Shown here in pieces: positions 62,840 to 64,000 of a stretch of 64,000 nucleotides of DNA (position 1 is its first letter; each line of letters begins with the position of its first letter). Position numbers and translations under genes: made by a program. The DNA is taken from positions 771,457 to 835,456 of the forward strand of contig CP051233.1 of NCBI GenBank assembly GCA_017792425.1, read 5' to 3'. The stretch is from Thalassovita sp. (GTDB lineage: Bacteria > Pseudomonadota > Alphaproteobacteria > Rhodobacterales > Rhodobacteraceae). The notes under the pieces were generated by a model that searched no databases, was not told the origin of the DNA, and was given only the letters and a program-made list of their open reading frames with translations.

Positions 62840-64000
62840 TTAGCGTCCCTTTCGCCGCCGGACCCCGCCGCGCTGGCCGGGACGGCCCGCTGTCGACCTG
62901 CCGCTAGCATTGACCGCGGCCTCTACCGCGTCGTCTACCGCCGATTGTCGCGCCAGTGGGTCGTCCGAGATCGCCAGATCCACCGCTTCCAACCGTTTGA
63001 TCTCGTCCCGGATACTGGCGGCTTCCTCGAATTCCAGGTTTTCCGCCGCCTTGCGCATCTGCGTACGAAGCCCGTCCAGATGCGCCTCCAGGTTGGCACC
63101 GTGAAGAGGCTTGTCGATCTTCGCGGTGACACGGGCCATGTCCGTGTCGCCCTTGTACAGGCCGGCCAGGATGTCCTCTACGTTCTTCTTCACCGTTTCG
63201 GGGGTGATCCCGTGTTCAAGGTTGTAGGCGATCTGCTTGGCACGGCGGCGTTCCGTTTCGGCCAAGGCGCGTTCCATCGAACCGGTCATCCGGTCGGCAT
63301 ACATGATCACCCGCCCGTCGGCGTTTCGCGCCGCGCGGCCGATGGTCTGAATCAGGGACGTTTCGGACCGCAAGAACCCCTCTTTGTCCGCGTCCAGAAT
63401 CGCCACCAGCCCGCATTCGGGAATGTCCAGCCCTTCGCGCAGCAGGTTGATCCCCACCAGCACGTCGAACGCCCCCAGCCGCAGATCGCGCAGGATTTCG
63501 ATCCGCTCGATCGTGTCGATATCCGAATGCATGTAGCGCACACGGATACCCTGTTCATGCAGGTATTCCGTGAGATCCTCGGCCATACGCTTGGTCAGGG
63601 TGGTCACCAATGTGCGGAACCCGCGGGCGGCAACCTTGCGGACTTCGTCCAGTAGATCGTCCACCTGCATTTCCACCGGGCGGATTTCCACCTCTGGGTC
63701 CAGTAGGCCAGTGGGGCGGATCACCTGCTCCGTGAATACCCCGCCAGTCTGGTCCAGTTCCCACGCGGCGGGCGTGGCTGAGACGAACACCGACTGGGGC
63801 CGCATCGCGTCCCATTCCTCGAACTTCAGGGGGCGGTTATCCATGCAGGACGGCAGGCGGAAGCCATGTTCCGCCAGCGTGAACTTGCGTCGGTAGTCAC
63901 CCTTGTACATGCCACCGATCTGCGGGACCGAGACATGGGATTCATCGGCAAACACAATGGCATGGTCGGGAATGAATTCGAACAGGGTGGGGGGCGGTTC
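62840..64000 (-). CDS. uvrB: Excinuclease ABC subunit B (UvrB), 3' part
   Basis: DNA damage-recognition helicase of nucleotide excision repair. The frame runs off the right edge, so the N-terminal half (Walker A, beta-hairpin) is outside the window; 386 residues are seen. VFADESHVSVPQIGGMYKGD includes the DESH motif II, FVSATPAAWELDQTGG and VLVGINLLREGLDIPE are motifs of domains 3-4, and QTIGRAARNADGRVIMYAD is motif VI. The C-terminal UVR motif for UvrA/UvrC contact is in NLEFEEAASIRDEI. The tail is Arg/Gly-rich (GQRGGVRRRKGR). Confidence 0.97.
   Translation of the reverse strand, partial: EPPPTLFEFIPDHAIVFADESHVSVPQIGGMYKGDYRRKFTLAEHGFRLPSCMDNRPLKFEEWDAMRPQSVFVSATPAAWELDQTGGVFTEQVIRPTGLLDPEVEIRPVEMQVDDLLDEVRKVAARGFRTLVTTLTKRMAEDLTEYLHEQGIRVRYMHSDIDTIERIEILRDLRLGAFDVLVGINLLREGLDIPECGLVAILDADKEGFLRSETSLIQTIGRAARNADGRVIMYADRMTGSMERALAETERRRAKQIAYNLEHGITPETVKKNVEDILAGLYKGDTDMARVTAKIDKPLHGANLEAHLDGLRTQMRKAAENLEFEEAASIRDEIKRLEAVDLAISDDPLARQSAVDDAVEAAVNASGRSTAGRPGQRGGVRRRKGR

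Overview
The window is one continuous stretch of a high-GC alphaproteobacterial chromosome. Gene content and order point to Rhodobacterales (Roseobacter/Rhodobacter group). The strongest evidence is the linkage of the 2-oxoglutarate dehydrogenase, succinyl-CoA synthetase, malate dehydrogenase and succinate dehydrogenase operons with ethylmalonyl-CoA pathway genes (mcl2, mch, ecm, ccr), an arrangement known from Rhodobacter sphaeroides. I saw no rRNA, tRNA, CRISPR array, insertion sequence, integrase or prophage gene. The window reads as core genome, with unusual genes lodged inside conserved operons.

Layout. 1-9.4 kb: the 3' part of an M3 oligopeptidase, a membrane-anchored NYN nuclease, phosphomannomutase/phosphoglucomutase, a capsule-export pair (KpsE-like and KpsT-like), NhaA, a uracil-DNA glycosylase and an SseB-like protein. 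9.4-16 kb: the rod-shape operon mreB-mreC-mreD-mrdA-rodA, with a hydroxyacid dehydrogenase at its end. 16-21.8 kb: rlmJ, a zinc-ribbon membrane protein, the coupled run ftsE-ftsX-plsC-PNPOx, and a nitroreductase bracketed by two copies of a palindromic repeat. 21.8-32.3 kb (minus strand): mdh, then sucC-sucD-sucA-sucB-glycosyltransferase-lpdA. 32.4-40.9 kb (plus strand): a TauE-like exporter, mcl2-nnrU-DUF1737-mch, sdhC-sdhD-sdhA-sulfotransferase-sdhB and a tiny Tyr-rich protein. 40.9-45 kb: an FAD dehydrogenase, a CxxC microprotein, a DUF1989 protein, deoD and a GNAT. 45-50 kb: ecm, a PlsB-like acyltransferase and ccr. 50-54 kb: a RecD-like helicase, an SDR, and a TIGR02186/TauE pair. 54-59 kb: a BMP-type purine nucleoside ABC importer. 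59-64 kb: rimI, tsaB, a NifU-like protein, an exported protein with a PG-binding-like N-terminus, a universal stress protein, a small exported protein, and the 3' half of uvrB.

How the genes work together. The 21-50 kb block supplies the oxidative TCA cycle plus acetyl-CoA assimilation through ethylmalonyl-CoA: Ccr and Ecm, then mesaconyl-CoA hydratase (Mch) and malyl-CoA thioesterase (Mcl2). Mcl2 and Sdh/Mdh lead to malate and oxaloacetate. The most interesting non-coding signal is a pair of TGTGATCAC palindromes exactly 21 bp apart. It occurs upstream of sucC and again upstream of sdhC, at similar distances from the start codons, and looks like a shared operator for two TCA operons. Other points worth following up are the duplicated repeat that begins right after two stop codons, a sulfotransferase inside sdh, a glycosyltransferase inside the suc/lpd operon, a motif shared by mcl2 and ccr, and a terminator that carries the ribosome binding site of the next gene.
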